Below, piece by piece: positions 17,133 through 25,274 of a DNA stretch of 64,000 bases. The stretch covers positions 98,476-162,475 of the forward strand of contig DATMYA010000051.1 in NCBI GenBank assembly GCA_035561135.1, in the 5' to 3' direction. Numbering within the stretch: the stretch's first letter is position 1; each line of letters opens with the position of its first letter. A program made the translations under genes and the position numbers. Under the pieces are notes generated by a model. That model saw only the letters and a list, made by a program, of their open reading frames with translations. It ran no database searches and was not told where the DNA came from. The DNA is from Clostridia bacterium. Lineage in GTDB: Bacteria; Acidobacteriota; Terriglobia; Terriglobales; Acidobacteriaceae.

Positions 17133-18378
17133 TTCGACCTCCAGCAGATAGTTGGGGTTTCGCTGCCGCGGCGGAGGCGAGATCCTCGAGCGCGCTCAGC
17201 AGCGTGTTGTTCGATTGCACGATCAGGTCGTCGCCGCCTGGCTTCGGAGGAAGGTTGAGCTTGGCGCGCCCCTCGTTCGGAGTCATCACGCCGGCGAACA
17301 CAGCGGTGCGGATGTAGTTAATGCGACTAATCGAATCGCCTTGCATGAGCGCATCGAGATTGAACTTGATGCTCACGCCTTGGTCACTCGCTAACAACGA
17401 ATGCTTGACCGCGTCCTGGATGCGGACGCACAGTGGCCCCTCGCCGTAGTCCACAAAGTTCCGGTTGAACTGCTCGGCACTGGCAAATGTTGGAACGTTT
17501 TGGGAGTCATTCAGGAAATACATTGGAACTCCATACATCGAACCGATCTCTGCTGATCCTGCCCGCATCTGCTCGAGGATCTGCGCGTCGGCCGGCGAGA
17601 CGGAGAATGGCTTCGGTTCCATGCCGTCAAACATGAACAGAATTCGACCGGCGTTCTCCTCTCCCGTATAAAGCTTCTCGGCGCTTTCACGTAACCGGTC
17701 CTTTGCCTCAGGGCTGTACTTCACGTCTTTCGGAGCAACGAATGCGACTGAAGGCCGCGCTCCGTTCCTTAGAAACGCCGTCTGAAACTTCGAGGCTGAC
17801 ATCGTGCGCGCAATTACCTGGCTGGCCGATATCGGCGACATGCCGTTGATGCCATCGATCGAGAAGTTGCGGATGTGCAGAATGTCTTTGGGCGCGAACC
17901 GCGCTATCGTTCCATCCGGAATGGAGACGTCGTACAGAAGATTGCGGTTCTTGAAGTGCACGCGCGTGCGTTCGAATGGTAAGGGCCACAGCGCCGTGAT
18001 TCTCTTCCCTATCCTCACGATCTCCGCGTAGGCGTTGCCGTGCAGGTTTAGGCTTAGGAGCATGGCTTCCCAGAAAGGAACCTTGCTCATGTATTCGTTC
18101 GGGCGCTCGAGTACTTCGCTAATGTAGTGATCGATCGGCCGACTCACGCCGCCGTCGCTTTTGACGACGTCGATCGGCAGCGTGCTCGTCACGCGGCCCA
18201 GCAGATTGCAGCAGGTCCACACGGCAGACAACTGCAGCGCTGAGAGTCCGGTGACGGCGCCGTCCGTAATTCCAAAGAACTGACGAAACGCCCCCGGCAT
18301 CTGCTGACTAACCGGCCACACCGGAAATCCAACGGCCTTCTCGAACATCCAGCTAGCCATCTTCTGCAGTCGGTTCAT
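17116..18378 (-). CDS. Portal protein (HK97 family)
   Basis: A 420-aa phage portal protein. Typical segments include ALQLSAVWTCCNLLGRVTST, EAMLLSLNLHGNAYAEIVR and QTAFLRNGARPSVAFVAP. Twelve copies form the portal vertex through which DNA is packaged. The ATG overlaps the terminase stop (ATGA), and the C-terminus overlaps the protease gene, giving the usual terminase-portal-protease-capsid order. Confidence 0.95.
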   Translation of the reverse strand: MNRLQKMASWMFEKAVGFPVWPVSQQMPGAFRQFFGITDGAVTGLSALQLSAVWTCCNLLGRVTSTLPIDVVKSDGGVSRPIDHYISEVLERPNEYMSKVPFWEAMLLSLNLHGNAYAEIVRIGKRITALWPLPFERTRVHFKNRNLLYDVSIPDGTIARFAPKDILHIRNFSIDGINGMSPISASQVIARTMSASKFQTAFLRNGARPSVAFVAPKDVKYSPEAKDRLRESAEKLYTGEENAGRILFMFDGMEPKPFSVSPADAQILEQMRAGSAEIGSMYGVPMYFLNDSQNVPTFASAEQFNRNFVDYGEGPLCVRIQDAVKHSLLASDQGVSIKFNLDALMQGDSISRINYIRTAVFAGVMTPNEGRAKLNLPPKPGGDDLIVQSNNTLLSALEDLASAAAAKPQLSAGGRNVPVN

Positions 18379-20225
18379 ACGATCATCAATCCTTCGCTTT
18401 CGTGCGTGGGTTGCGGTTGCAGCACGATCGTGCGGCGCCGCGCCATGAACAGCGCGACCGGGCCGTCGATCTTGTTCTCCGGCTGTTCCTTCTCCGGCAT
18501 AATGTCTTCGCGCTGGTTGGTGCGGCAGACGACGTTCGACATCATCCAGTCGAATACCGCGTCGCCGTCGTAGTGGAGGCAGCCGTCAAATACGTCGGCT
18601 TCAACTTCCTTCATTGCCGGCGAAAATGTTTTGGAGTTCTGCGCAGTCTCGACGAACTCTATTGATTCGTCCCACTCCGGCTCTTCCTGGATGAGGGTGA
18701 TGAGCGCGATTGCCTGAGTCATGTCGAGCGGAATTTCACGAATGACAAACCGCTTCCGGTCCTCGATCAGGTCCCTTTTGATATGCCCGAAAGACGTGAT
18801 ATTTCCGGGCGTAACGGTGAGTAACCCTTGCTCGGCCCAGATTTTGTAGTTCTCGTTCGTGCTCTCTTGGACGGCCAGTTCGCTGACGTAGTGCTTCGCA
18901 AACATGTAGGTGTGCCGCTTCTCATCGATGAGGCGCTGGAACAGATACACCTTGGAAGCAATGTCCTTGCGGCTCGCCAGGTCGAGGCCGATGATGCATT
19001 CTTCGCTTTCGAAATCCTCAATTCGGAGAGTGGGATCCGCGCACGCCTTCCACTTCTCCATGTTCATCCAGCCGGCGCTCGCACCGTCCCAGATGTTCAA
19101 GTACTTGCGCTTGTACGCGTTCTGTTTATGTGCCGATGCGACGGCCGAGTCGCGCTGGTTTAATAGAAACGACGGCTCGACCGAGATTCCGTAATTCGGA
19201 CAGGCCATTCGGAGAGCGTCTTCGCTCTTCCAGTCCATTCCCTTGTTGATGGTGTAGATAATTCCGAATACACGTTCGTTTACGACTTTGCCTGCCAGGA
19301 TTCGCTCGAGGTCGCGCTGAATCAGATAACACGGACCGCTTGTGTTGCTACCGGCGCTAGAAATGATCACGCTCAACGGATTCTCGCGCGCCGCCATGCC
19401 TTGTTCCATCGTGTCGATCAGTTCGAAAGTGAGGTACTCATGGACCTCATCACCGATGAAACATGATGGTGAGTCGCCGTCCCCAGGCTTGGCGATGACA
19501 GCCTTTAATATCGAGCCGTCTTCTTCCTTCACCAGGTTGTGTGTGTTGACCTTGACGCCGAACGCACGGCAGAACTCCGGCGATCGCAATGCCATGGCGC
19601 GAGCGAATTTGAACCCCAGGCGCTTGGCCTGCTCTTCGCTCGTCGCTCCGAAGTACACCTCCGCCGCATATTCGCCGTCGGCAAATCCTTTCCCAAGGCC
19701 GATGCCGGCACTGAGGAAGGTCTTCCCCTGCTTGCGGGGAATGATCAAAATAACTTTGTGAAACCGGTAACGTGTCGGTTCTGCCTTCTCAACCCAACCG
19801 AAGGCGTTGACAACGAAGAAACATTGCCAGGGCTCGAGGACCAGGCGCTCTTTGCGCTTCGCCCATTTTCCTTTCACATGAGTGAAGGCCTCGAGCAGGC
19901 GGCACCAGTACTCAGCCGATTCGTCGCTTAGGACGAACTCAAATTTTTTTCCCTTCGAACGCCGAAGGTCGTTCTCGAATCGTTGGCAGGCCTGTATCGC
20001 CTGCTTACATGCCGGAATCCTGCCTTTGATCACATCTGACGCATACTGCTTTGCGATCGCAACGTAGTCGCGGCCTATTTTGTGCTCGCCCTCGTGCTCG
20101 GCCGGACGGCCGCATTCGGGAAACGGACAGAGTTCGTTAGTTGACTTCTGTTCGCTTGCCCCGCGCGGCGGCTGCGAGCTTTTGGAACTCGGATTCTGTT
20201 TCCTGCTTTTGCTTGGTCGGGGCAT
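18375..20225 (-). CDS. Terminase large subunit
   Basis: A 616-aa packaging motor of the Terminase_1 type. IIPRKQGKTF (162-170) is the variant Walker A and CFIGDE (255-260) the Walker B region. The C-terminal nuclease begins with ECIIGLDLASRKD. It has an N-terminal Cys/His cluster (CPFPECGRPAEHEGEH, 33-48) that looks like a small zinc site. ATG 20225 lies 89 nt inside the small terminase gene in another frame; a later start is possible but no better ATG is seen. Confidence 0.94.
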   Translation of the reverse strand: MPRPSKSRKQNPSSKSSQPPRGASEQKSTNELCPFPECGRPAEHEGEHKIGRDYVAIAKQYASDVIKGRIPACKQAIQACQRFENDLRRSKGKKFEFVLSDESAEYWCRLLEAFTHVKGKWAKRKERLVLEPWQCFFVVNAFGWVEKAEPTRYRFHKVILIIPRKQGKTFLSAGIGLGKGFADGEYAAEVYFGATSEEQAKRLGFKFARAMALRSPEFCRAFGVKVNTHNLVKEEDGSILKAVIAKPGDGDSPSCFIGDEVHEYLTFELIDTMEQGMAARENPLSVIISSAGSNTSGPCYLIQRDLERILAGKVVNERVFGIIYTINKGMDWKSEDALRMACPNYGISVEPSFLLNQRDSAVASAHKQNAYKRKYLNIWDGASAGWMNMEKWKACADPTLRIEDFESEECIIGLDLASRKDIASKVYLFQRLIDEKRHTYMFAKHYVSELAVQESTNENYKIWAEQGLLTVTPGNITSFGHIKRDLIEDRKRFVIREIPLDMTQAIALITLIQEEPEWDESIEFVETAQNSKTFSPAMKEVEADVFDGCLHYDGDAVFDWMMSNVVCRTNQREDIMPEKEQPENKIDGPVALFMARRRTIVLQPQPTHESEGLMIV

Positions 20226-20565
20226 TGATTTTGCTTCGATCCGCGGGCGTCATCCCCATCTTCCCAAGACAGGAAATGATCAGGTTGTACTCGGCAGCCT
20301 TCAGAAGTTCACCGGCGCGATGACGGGCCATCAGGCCGCAAGTGATCTCCAGGTACATCCGGTCACAGACGGTGAGCACTCCTTCCGCTGCCTGGCCTGA
20401 GAGTTCGTTCCATATCTCGACTTGCAACTCTTTCAGGTTCTCCGGCGGATCTCCGAGCGGTCCCGACGGCACGGGCTCGTTCTCGCGCTCTCGCGCTCGC
20501 TGCGGATCGTGCTTGAAAGCGCCCGATCTCTCGAGTTGTGCCGTTGGTTTTCTCGGTCGCGCCAT
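20137..20565 (-). CDS. Terminase small subunit (P27 family)
   Basis: A 142-aa protein; ATG 20565 (MARPRKPTAQLERSG) is preferred over an upstream TTG because GAGG precedes it and family members begin this way. The segment ARERENEPVPSGPLGDPPEN and the helical region after it match the P27 family (Terminase_4, PF05119), which recognises the packaging site. Confidence 0.88.
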   Translation of the reverse strand: MARPRKPTAQLERSGAFKHDPQRARERENEPVPSGPLGDPPENLKELQVEIWNELSGQAAEGVLTVCDRMYLEITCGLMARHRAGELLKAAEYNLIISCLGKMGMTPADRSKINAPTKQKQETESEFQKLAAAARGKRTEVN

Positions 20566-20640
20566 AGCATTCGGCCTCGTCCCGCCCCGGGCAGCGTCAT
20601 CGCGCTTCTTTCGTTGCAACGAATTAGCGGCCCGGGACAA

Positions 20641-20780
20641 GCTTTAAAAAAACACGAATTTTGCGGAAGCGTGAAAAGCACTGGCGGGACGGTCTCCGCA
20701 AGGCGCGCGTAGAGATCCGACCCACCCCCGGTCTATGAAAATCGGGAGATTTATACAAATCTGGACTGTTTGGATCGGTT
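20641..20780. other. Non-coding stretch between HNH and small terminase; candidate cos/pac region
   Basis: No gene fits here. On the minus strand it contains a G-rich block (GGGGGTGGGTCGGATC, near 20718-20733), followed by an A-poor stretch and a run of seven T towards 20645. In HK97-like phages with HNH upstream of terS the cohesive-end site lies in this interval, so a cos role is inferred by position only. Confidence 0.4.
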
Positions 20781-21104
20781 CTACGCCAGTCCGCCGCGTC
20801 CGCCGAGCGAGTTGTGACACGGATCGCAGAGCGGCTGCAGGTTCTGCTCGTCGTACTTGGCCCCGCCGTCTACCAGGCGGACGATGTGATGTGGTTCAGT
20901 GGCCGCCCTGGAGCATCCCTTCGTGGCCTCACACTTCGGATGCCTCCGCAGGTACCCAATCTTGAAGTTGCGCCACTGTCGATCGTAGCCACGCCGCGCG
21001 GCCGACAGTCTGGGCGGACCGCCGCGATGCTTACTGCAACGCCCATCCGTCGTGAGAGCCCTGCATCCTGGATGAGTGCACGGACGCCTTGGAGCTATGG
21101 GCAC
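20781..21104 (-). CDS. HNH endonuclease adjacent to terminase
   Basis: A 107-aa HNH nuclease. It has Cys pairs CTHPGC and CDPCHNSLGG and the catalytic EPHHIVRLVDGGAKYDEQNL, in which the His pair and N match ββα-metal HNH. Such genes next to terS/terL are known to stimulate cos cleavage with the terminase in HK97-like phages. Starts at GTG 21104; the gene upstream ends 4 nt away. Confidence 0.92.
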   Translation of the reverse strand: MPIAPRRPCTHPGCRALTTDGRCSKHRGGPPRLSAARRGYDRQWRNFKIGYLRRHPKCEATKGCSRAATEPHHIVRLVDGGAKYDEQNLQPLCDPCHNSLGGRGGLA

Positions 21105-21108
21105 AACT

Positions 21109-21726
21109 TCACCACTTAGGTTCAGTACGCAAGGCCTCGAGGTTGTCTTTGGTCACGACTTCCTCTCTGGCTTTGCTCAGCGACGACACGGCCTGCTCGA
21201 TACTGGCAACGACGCCTACGAACTTTGGATTGGATCCGAGCGAGACCAGTAGGCCGGACAGAATGGCAAGCGCCATATCCAACAGCGTCAGGAACCCAAC
21301 ACCTGCGTTCAGCACAATCGGATCATCGGGACCTGGTCGAACGCCCGCGGTAAGGGTCTTGATTTGCTTCACCACGTCGTTCAGTAGCTGCAGTGACTCA
21401 CGCAATTGTGTCTCGGCGTTAGGATGCGGTACGCATGGCTTCGTACCAGTCGCGAACTCTGGTGATGCACAGTAGACTTCGATCGCGTCGATAACGAGGT
21501 TTTGTGATGCGATCGCTTTATTAATGGCTATGCACACCGGTTTCGTCGGCGCCGCCTGGCATTCCTCGAGGTGCTGCTTCTGTTCGCTTTCGATGAAGCC
21601 CTTCGCCGCGGCGACGCCATCGCGCGCGATGACCTCGATCGGCTTCGTTTGGTCAGGACAACCGGTGAATGCGCACGCCACCAACAGGATCGTGAGCACC
21701 GCAAGTACTGAGAACACCTTCTTCAT
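21109..21726 (-). CDS. Phage-encoded lipoprotein
   Basis: A 205-aa protein with a lipoprotein signal: MKKVFSVLAVLTILLVAC, so Cys18 is the likely lipidated residue (LVAC lipobox; a second Cys follows at AFTGC). The mature part is helical with four further Cys and a hydrophobic stretch near 145-160 (LLDMALAILSGLLVSLG). It lies between a holin-like gene and HNH, so it may be an outer-membrane spanin-like lysis component or a superinfection factor. Longer than normal o-spanins. Function unresolved. Confidence 0.7.
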   Translation of the reverse strand: MKKVFSVLAVLTILLVACAFTGCPDQTKPIEVIARDGVAAAKGFIESEQKQHLEECQAAPTKPVCIAINKAIASQNLVIDAIEVYCASPEFATGTKPCVPHPNAETQLRESLQLLNDVVKQIKTLTAGVRPGPDDPIVLNAGVGFLTLLDMALAILSGLLVSLGSNPKFVGVVASIEQAVSSLSKAREEVVTKDNLEALRTEPKW

Positions 21727-21756
21727 TGCATCCTCCTTGATGCTTGGTGATTCGAG

Positions 21757-21972
21757 TTATTGGGCCGATTGCAACAGACGTTGAGCCCTTCGCTGGTCTA
21801 GGATCTTCGTCACAATTACCCAGAGTGCAGTGAGAACATCGATTAGCCCCGCGACGAGATCTTCCTGCGTTTCGTCTGGGACGATGACTCCGTGTTGCGC
21901 AAGCACACGCAACAGCAGTCCGACCGCGACGCCGACCACGCGCTTTGAGAGAATCAGATCCTTGAGGTTCAT
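21757..21972 (-). CDS. Small membrane protein, holin-like
   Basis: A 71-aa protein (MNLKDLILSKRVVGVAVGLL) with two hydrophobic stretches (about 12-30 and 40-58) and a basic C-terminus. Size, topology and location two genes after the endolysin suggest a class II holin or related lysis protein. The first 14 bases of the gene are repeated exactly just downstream of the endolysin stop (see repeat entry). Confidence 0.6.
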   Translation of the reverse strand: MNLKDLILSKRVVGVAVGLLLRVLAQHGVIVPDETQEDLVAGLIDVLTALWVIVTKILDQRRAQRLLQSAQ

Positions 21973-22257
21973 TCGACCACCTCGTTAGAAGTGCAGCATC
22001 ATTCAATGATTCCGCGCCGCAGCGCCATCGCGACGGCGTGTGCGATTCCGCCAGCGCCTAGCTTTTGCGCCGCCATACTGCCTAGCGCCTTCACGTACCC
22101 GAGAGTGATAAACAGCTCTTCTGCGATGTCGGAGTAGTGCTTGCCGTATGCCACGAGCTGGAGGACAGTGAGCTCCCGGTCACTTAGTGGCGCCACACGC
22201 CGGGCGCGCATATCAGCAGGCGATTGTGTGCGCAAGCGATCCGTCCTTGAGGTTCAT
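21959..22257. repeat. 14-bp direct repeat flanking the LuxR-HTH gene
   Basis: ATGAACCTCAAGGA (minus strand) occurs at 21972-21959, where it starts the holin-like gene, and identically at 22257-22244, where its ATG overlaps the endolysin stop (ATGA). The upstream copy opens only a 14-codon frame. The stand-alone HTH gene lies wholly between the two copies. This looks like an insertion or duplication scar. Confidence 0.75.
21999..22235 (-). CDS. Stand-alone LuxR-type HTH protein
   Basis: A 78-aa protein consisting of little but a GerE/LuxR helix-turn-helix: LSDRELTVLQLVAYGKHYSD then IAEELFITLGYVKALGSMAA. No receiver or ligand domain is present. TTG 22235 is preferred because AAGGA lies 8 nt upstream; the alternative ATG at 22211 has no SD. 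It sits between endolysin and holin-like genes and is flanked by a 14-bp direct repeat. A regulator of late or host genes is inferred. Confidence 0.75.
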   Translation of the reverse strand: MRTQSPADMRARRVAPLSDRELTVLQLVAYGKHYSDIAEELFITLGYVKALGSMAAQKLGAGGIAHAVAMALRRGIIE

Positions 22258-22778
22258 CCAATCACTTCGGTTATGTAGTAGTGCCTCACTTCGGCGATGT
22301 ACTCATGCGGCACGATCCGGTCGCGGAAGTTACCGGTGTTCCAGGCATCGCAGATCTCTTCGATCGTGTCCGCCTTCTGCCGGCCGATGACCCACATGCG
22401 AAGCCGATCCACCGAGGCCTTCATCGCTTTCTCCGGCTCGGACGCCAATTCGTCCAGCGTGACATCGAGCGCGTTGCACGCCATGATTTGCAGCGGTCCG
22501 TAAGAGCACGCGTAGGCGGATCCACAACGTTTCAGTGCCTTAGTATCCGCATACTTCCCGCCGATGTCATAAGCAGGCTCATGCCTCGGCTTCAGGTTCT
22601 TTCCGAAGCTCGATTCCCTGCCGGCCATCGCCCATAGCAACAGCGGAGCGTCGATGGGTTTCCCGAATCCATCGTCGGACTTTATGAGTGCAGTCTGCAG
22701 CTCGGCACCGTGCACCAGGCAAAAGCGCGCGAGATCGTGCTTCGGCATCGACAGCACCACTGCTGCGACTGCGCTCAT
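22254..22778 (-). CDS. Endolysin: lytic transglycosylase/lysozyme-like
   Basis: A 174-aa protein with an SLT/goose-lysozyme type core: LLLWAMAGRESSFGKNLKPR, where Glu55 is the likely catalytic acid, followed by AYACSYGPLQIMACNALDV. No signal peptide, so it would need a holin. ATG 22778 overlaps the stop of the upstream membrane-protein gene (ATGA). It degrades peptidoglycan at the end of the lytic cycle. Confidence 0.85.
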   Translation of the reverse strand: MSAVAAVVLSMPKHDLARFCLVHGAELQTALIKSDDGFGKPIDAPLLLWAMAGRESSFGKNLKPRHEPAYDIGGKYADTKALKRCGSAYACSYGPLQIMACNALDVTLDELASEPEKAMKASVDRLRMWVIGRQKADTIEEICDAWNTGNFRDRIVPHEYIAEVRHYYITEVIG

Positions 22779-22981
22779 CGCCCGGCTCTCGCAGGCATGG
22801 CGATCGAGAGCTTCCCTTCGACGTTAGAGATCCGACCCTCGTGATTCATCACGTCGCCCTCCACATTTTCCAAGCGCCGGTCAGTCTCGGTCTGCGCGCG
22901 CTTCGAGATTCCGACGTGTATCGCTGCACTGATGATCTGGACCGCGACTGTCACTGCGACCATCGTCTGTCCGTCTGTCAT
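22775..22981 (-). CDS. Small single-TM protein with coiled coil, lysis group
   Basis: A 68-aa protein starting at ATG 22981 (MTDGQTMVAVTVAVQIISAA): one N-terminal membrane segment followed by a charged coiled coil (ETDRRLENVEGDVMNHEGRI). This topology is seen in many phage holin-like or Rz-like small proteins next to the endolysin, to which it is coupled by ATGA. Confidence 0.7.
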   Translation of the reverse strand: MTDGQTMVAVTVAVQIISAAIHVGISKRAQTETDRRLENVEGDVMNHEGRISNVEGKLSIAMPARAGR

Positions 22982-23106
22982 GTTCGTTCCTCGGCGCGAA
23001 CGGTCGCGCGTGCCGCCTGCGCAGCGATGCAGCGCGCACGACCGTGCACTCGCGGGCCGTTTAGCCCGCGACACTTTCGATATGGGAATTTGTTTTGGTT
23101 TGTCGA

Positions 23107-23349
23107 TTAAGACTGATGGTCGACGTTCAACACACTACGACAGCTCCGGCAGATGATTGCGCCGGCGTAGAACTTAGGATCTTCCGCTTTCCACGCCCAC
23201 TCGAGCTGATCACCCGAACAGACTGGACATTCGAGCGGCGGCAATAGCCTTTCGGTCGACGATCTTTCTCGAAGGCCGACGCAGGTCCGCGGTTTTGCGC
23301 GCTCTGCATTTGTGACTTCCTGGCCGACAGTGAGCGCAGTATCTTTCAT
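23107..23349 (-). CDS. Small zinc-ribbon protein
   Basis: An 80-aa frame with two CxxC knuckles, PPLECPVCSGDQLEW and AIICRSCRSVLN, making a plausible zinc ribbon. It overlaps the next gene upstream by about 140 nt in another frame; an internal TTG near 23243 would remove most of the overlap. The ribbon itself (3' part) is the supported portion. Function unknown. Confidence 0.5.
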   Translation of the reverse strand: MKDTALTVGQEVTNAERAKPRTCVGLRERSSTERLLPPLECPVCSGDQLEWAWKAEDPKFYAGAIICRSCRSVLNVDHQS

Positions 23350-23500
23350 CGGTACCTATCGCCCGCACAAATATGCGCGGGCACCATTCGCAAAGCTTGA
23401 GCTCGAGCCGGCTTTCGTCGACCGCCGGCGACTTGCTTCCAGGGATCCACTTACCGCTGAGCACGGCATCCGCAACATCACGCGCAGAGTTACTTCGCAT
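23210..23500 (-). CDS. Small Cys-rich (zinc finger) phage protein
   Basis: A 96-aa protein with LCEWCPRIFVRAIGTDERYC then AHCR: a CxxC-x14-CxxC finger of a type frequent in phage early genes, followed by a basic tail. ATG 23500 lies 39 nt after the upstream stop. It overlaps the 80-aa zinc-ribbon frame downstream; both could be real. Confidence 0.6.
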   Translation of the reverse strand: MRSNSARDVADAVLSGKWIPGSKSPAVDESRLELKLCEWCPRIFVRAIGTDERYCAHCRPGSHKCRARKTADLRRPSRKIVDRKAIAAARMSSLFG

Positions 23501-23539
23501 CCTCGACCGCCGCGGTGCCCAATGCCGTAACCATGTTCG

Positions 23540-23926
23540 TCATCTCGGTTTGCATGCTGCAGCCCTTGCTGCAGCGGCCGTCTCGCTCGGGATCCACACA
23601 CGGCCGGCGACGATCGTCACCGCAAAGGTGTCATGGATCTCAGGCCAGCTCTCCACTTTGTCTCGCGAAAAGCACCTGCGATTTTCTTCGTGCGCCTCGG
23701 CGTTGTTGACCATGTCGCGTTTCGTCAGCGTCGCCACTACTCGGCAACTCTTTCGACGAATTTTCATCATGATCACCAGGCGCTTGCCCTTCGCCAGTTC
23801 GCGCGATGTCGTCAGGCGCGTTGCCTGGCCGCTCTCAACCAGTGCATAAGCTTCGCGTTCACTGATGGATTTGAGTCGGTCGCCGTTTGCGGAAACTACT
23901 ACCGCACGATGAACGTGTCTTGCCAT
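23540..23926 (-). CDS. Phage protein of unknown function
   Basis: A 128-aa protein starting MARHVHRAVVVSANGDRLKS, with ISEREAYALVESGQATRLTT followed by a basic helical region. The N-terminal half may be a small DNA-contacting domain, but no family is recognised. It begins the block that leads into the lysis genes and is preceded by about 240 bases without a gene. Confidence 0.65.
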   Translation of the reverse strand: MARHVHRAVVVSANGDRLKSISEREAYALVESGQATRLTTSRELAKGKRLVIMMKIRRKSCRVVATLTKRDMVNNAEAHEENRRCFSRDKVESWPEIHDTFAVTIVAGRVWIPSETAAAARAAACKPR

Positions 23927-24168
23927 ATCGTCCTGTAGTGGGGGCCGAACGCAAATGCGGGGGAGTGTACAAACACTTGTGACGTTGAGTACTGCGGCCG
24001 GATTCGCTCAGCGGAGGCTTGTTAAGGCCAGCGTTCGGGAAGGACCCGAAGAAGAGATGTAAGTAGCAGGTGCCAAATCGTACCTACAACTCTGCGTGCG
24101 ATGCAACAGGATTCTCTTTGCGAACAAAGAAATCGGATCGGTATAACGATGTTCTGCCAGCCTGTCAC
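23927..24168. other. Gene-free interval upstream of the lysis block
   Basis: About 240 bases with no credible gene on either strand. A good place for the late promoter that would drive lysis and virion genes leftwards, but I see no clear -35/-10 pair. Confidence 0.35.
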
Positions 24169-24495
24169 CTAAAGAGTAACGGGGTTTTCCTGTAATGAAT
24201 TTGTCTCTTCAGGTTCTGCCGGCGCCGGTTTGAACGGAAGAGATTTGCGATCGCGAGTGCCGACTGAGCCTGGTGTGAACTCTCCGTGGATCCACCGCAC
24301 GAAGTTATCGGCGTGGCCAATGTACATGGCCTTGGAGTGCGTGCTGAGGTCGCTCTTGTCCACGTCATCGGCGTAGCCGTTCAGCAGCTCGCGGATCTGC
24401 TTCAGGAAGTCAGGACTGGTGGTCCGTCTCGATCGCCGGCGTGGTGTGCGTGCAATCACATCTTTCAGCCTGGTCTTTTTCGTTCGGAGCGCCAT
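24169..24495 (-). CDS. Small protein resembling a recombinase core-binding domain
   Basis: A 108-aa protein. The basic N-terminus (RRRSRRTTSPDFLKQIREL) is followed by STHSKAMYIGHADNFVRWIH, which resembles the SAM-like N-terminal core-binding fold of tyrosine recombinases (helix, HA-x-FVRW pattern). There is no catalytic domain (no R-H-R-Y), so it is not an integrase. It may be a DNA-binding regulator or an orphan core-binding domain. Confidence 0.6.
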   Translation of the reverse strand: MALRTKKTRLKDVIARTPRRRSRRTTSPDFLKQIRELLNGYADDVDKSDLSTHSKAMYIGHADNFVRWIHGEFTPGSVGTRDRKSLPFKPAPAEPEETNSLQENPVTL

Positions 24496-24504
24496 TGCAG
24501 TTCC

Positions 24505-24687
24505 TTACACTTTCCTGCCACTGCTCGCACTATTCAGGCAGCTATCGGCGATGCCGACGATGTAATCGATTTGACGTTCCATGCTGAATCGCGCTTGGGG
24601 GCTCTTCTCATCTGCCTTCATGAGCTGGATGCGAATCGCCTTAAGTTCGTGGGCGATCGCCAGCAGTGCCTCTAGGTGTCTGTCCAT
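24505..24687 (-). CDS. 60-aa helical protein
   Basis: A short all-helical, charged protein (MDRHLEALLAIAHELKAIRI then ARFSMERQIDYIVGIADSCL) ending 9 nt before the core-binding-like gene. Spacing suggests one transcript with it. Function unknown. Confidence 0.5.
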   Translation of the reverse strand: MDRHLEALLAIAHELKAIRIQLMKADEKSPQARFSMERQIDYIVGIADSCLNSASSGRKV

Positions 24688-24812
24688 TTCAGTCCATCCT
24701 TTTCAGCGCACAAATCTACAGCATGGACCGAGAGCGTGAACACTTGAATTCTTAAACACAAATAACAGAAACCTGCTAACAAACCCAATCAAAGCAAATA
24801 TGATGTAGTCCG
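24688..24812. promoter_or_regulatory. Divergent intergenic region
   Basis: An AT-rich 125-bp gap separating minus-strand genes from the + strand pair. It should hold promoters for both directions. A TATGAT hexamer lies just before the + gene start, but no convincing -35 partner is visible. Confidence 0.4.
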
Positions 24813-25274
24813 ATGGCCAAAAAAGACTACATCTGGCACGTCACCCTCACGACTGGACACGGTCGCCGATCTCCTAGAAGTGAGGTCAGCGACCAGGTCG
24901 TCGCAGAGCTTGAGAACGTAATCGATTGGGCATTGCACGCGCGCGAATCCGTAATTCCGGGGCGACCAGGTTACACGATCAACATCACCGACGAGGGCCG
25001 GTGCATGATCGCGACAATCTACACTCCTGACGGAATGCCACTCGTCACGATTGGTGTTGCCGCGCACTCACTGCGTGGCGCCGCGGTATGGCGGATGCTG
25101 CACGAAACGGGGAGTATGGAATACGCTACATCTCCGAACGAAGTGCCTGGCGAGCCGTGGTGCGCTGTGCGGCTGGACGTCGGGCTGCCCTTCTATCCAG
25201 AGGCTGCAGCGTGGCTCGGTGATTTCGAGCGATGCTTGGCGTGGGCGTGGATGAGTAGATATGAAGAAACCTAG
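24813..25274 (+). CDS. Conserved island/phage protein of unknown function
   Basis: A 153-aa soluble protein beginning MAKKDYIWHVTLTTGHGRRS, with PGYTINITDEGRCMIATIY and a C-terminal EAAAWLGDFERCLAWAWMSR. I recognise this as a widespread hypothetical family of phages and genomic islands (recalled, not searched), without known function. It is one of only three + strand genes in the prophage; the next gene overlaps its end. Confidence 0.7.
   Translation: MAKKDYIWHVTLTTGHGRRSPRSEVSDQVVAELENVIDWALHARESVIPGRPGYTINITDEGRCMIATIYTPDGMPLVTIGVAAHSLRGAAVWRMLHETGSMEYATSPNEVPGEPWCAVRLDVGLPFYPEAAAWLGDFERCLAWAWMSRYEET

Noticed and set aside
23356..23601. 81-codon minus-strand frame overlapping two small phage genes
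   Set aside because: Arg/Gly-rich shadow of the Cys-rich gene at 23210-23500 and the gene at 23540-23926.
24060..24135. Com-like zinc-finger frame (QLCVRCNRILFANKEIGSV)
   Set aside because: No start codon in frame and only one Cys pair; too short to support.
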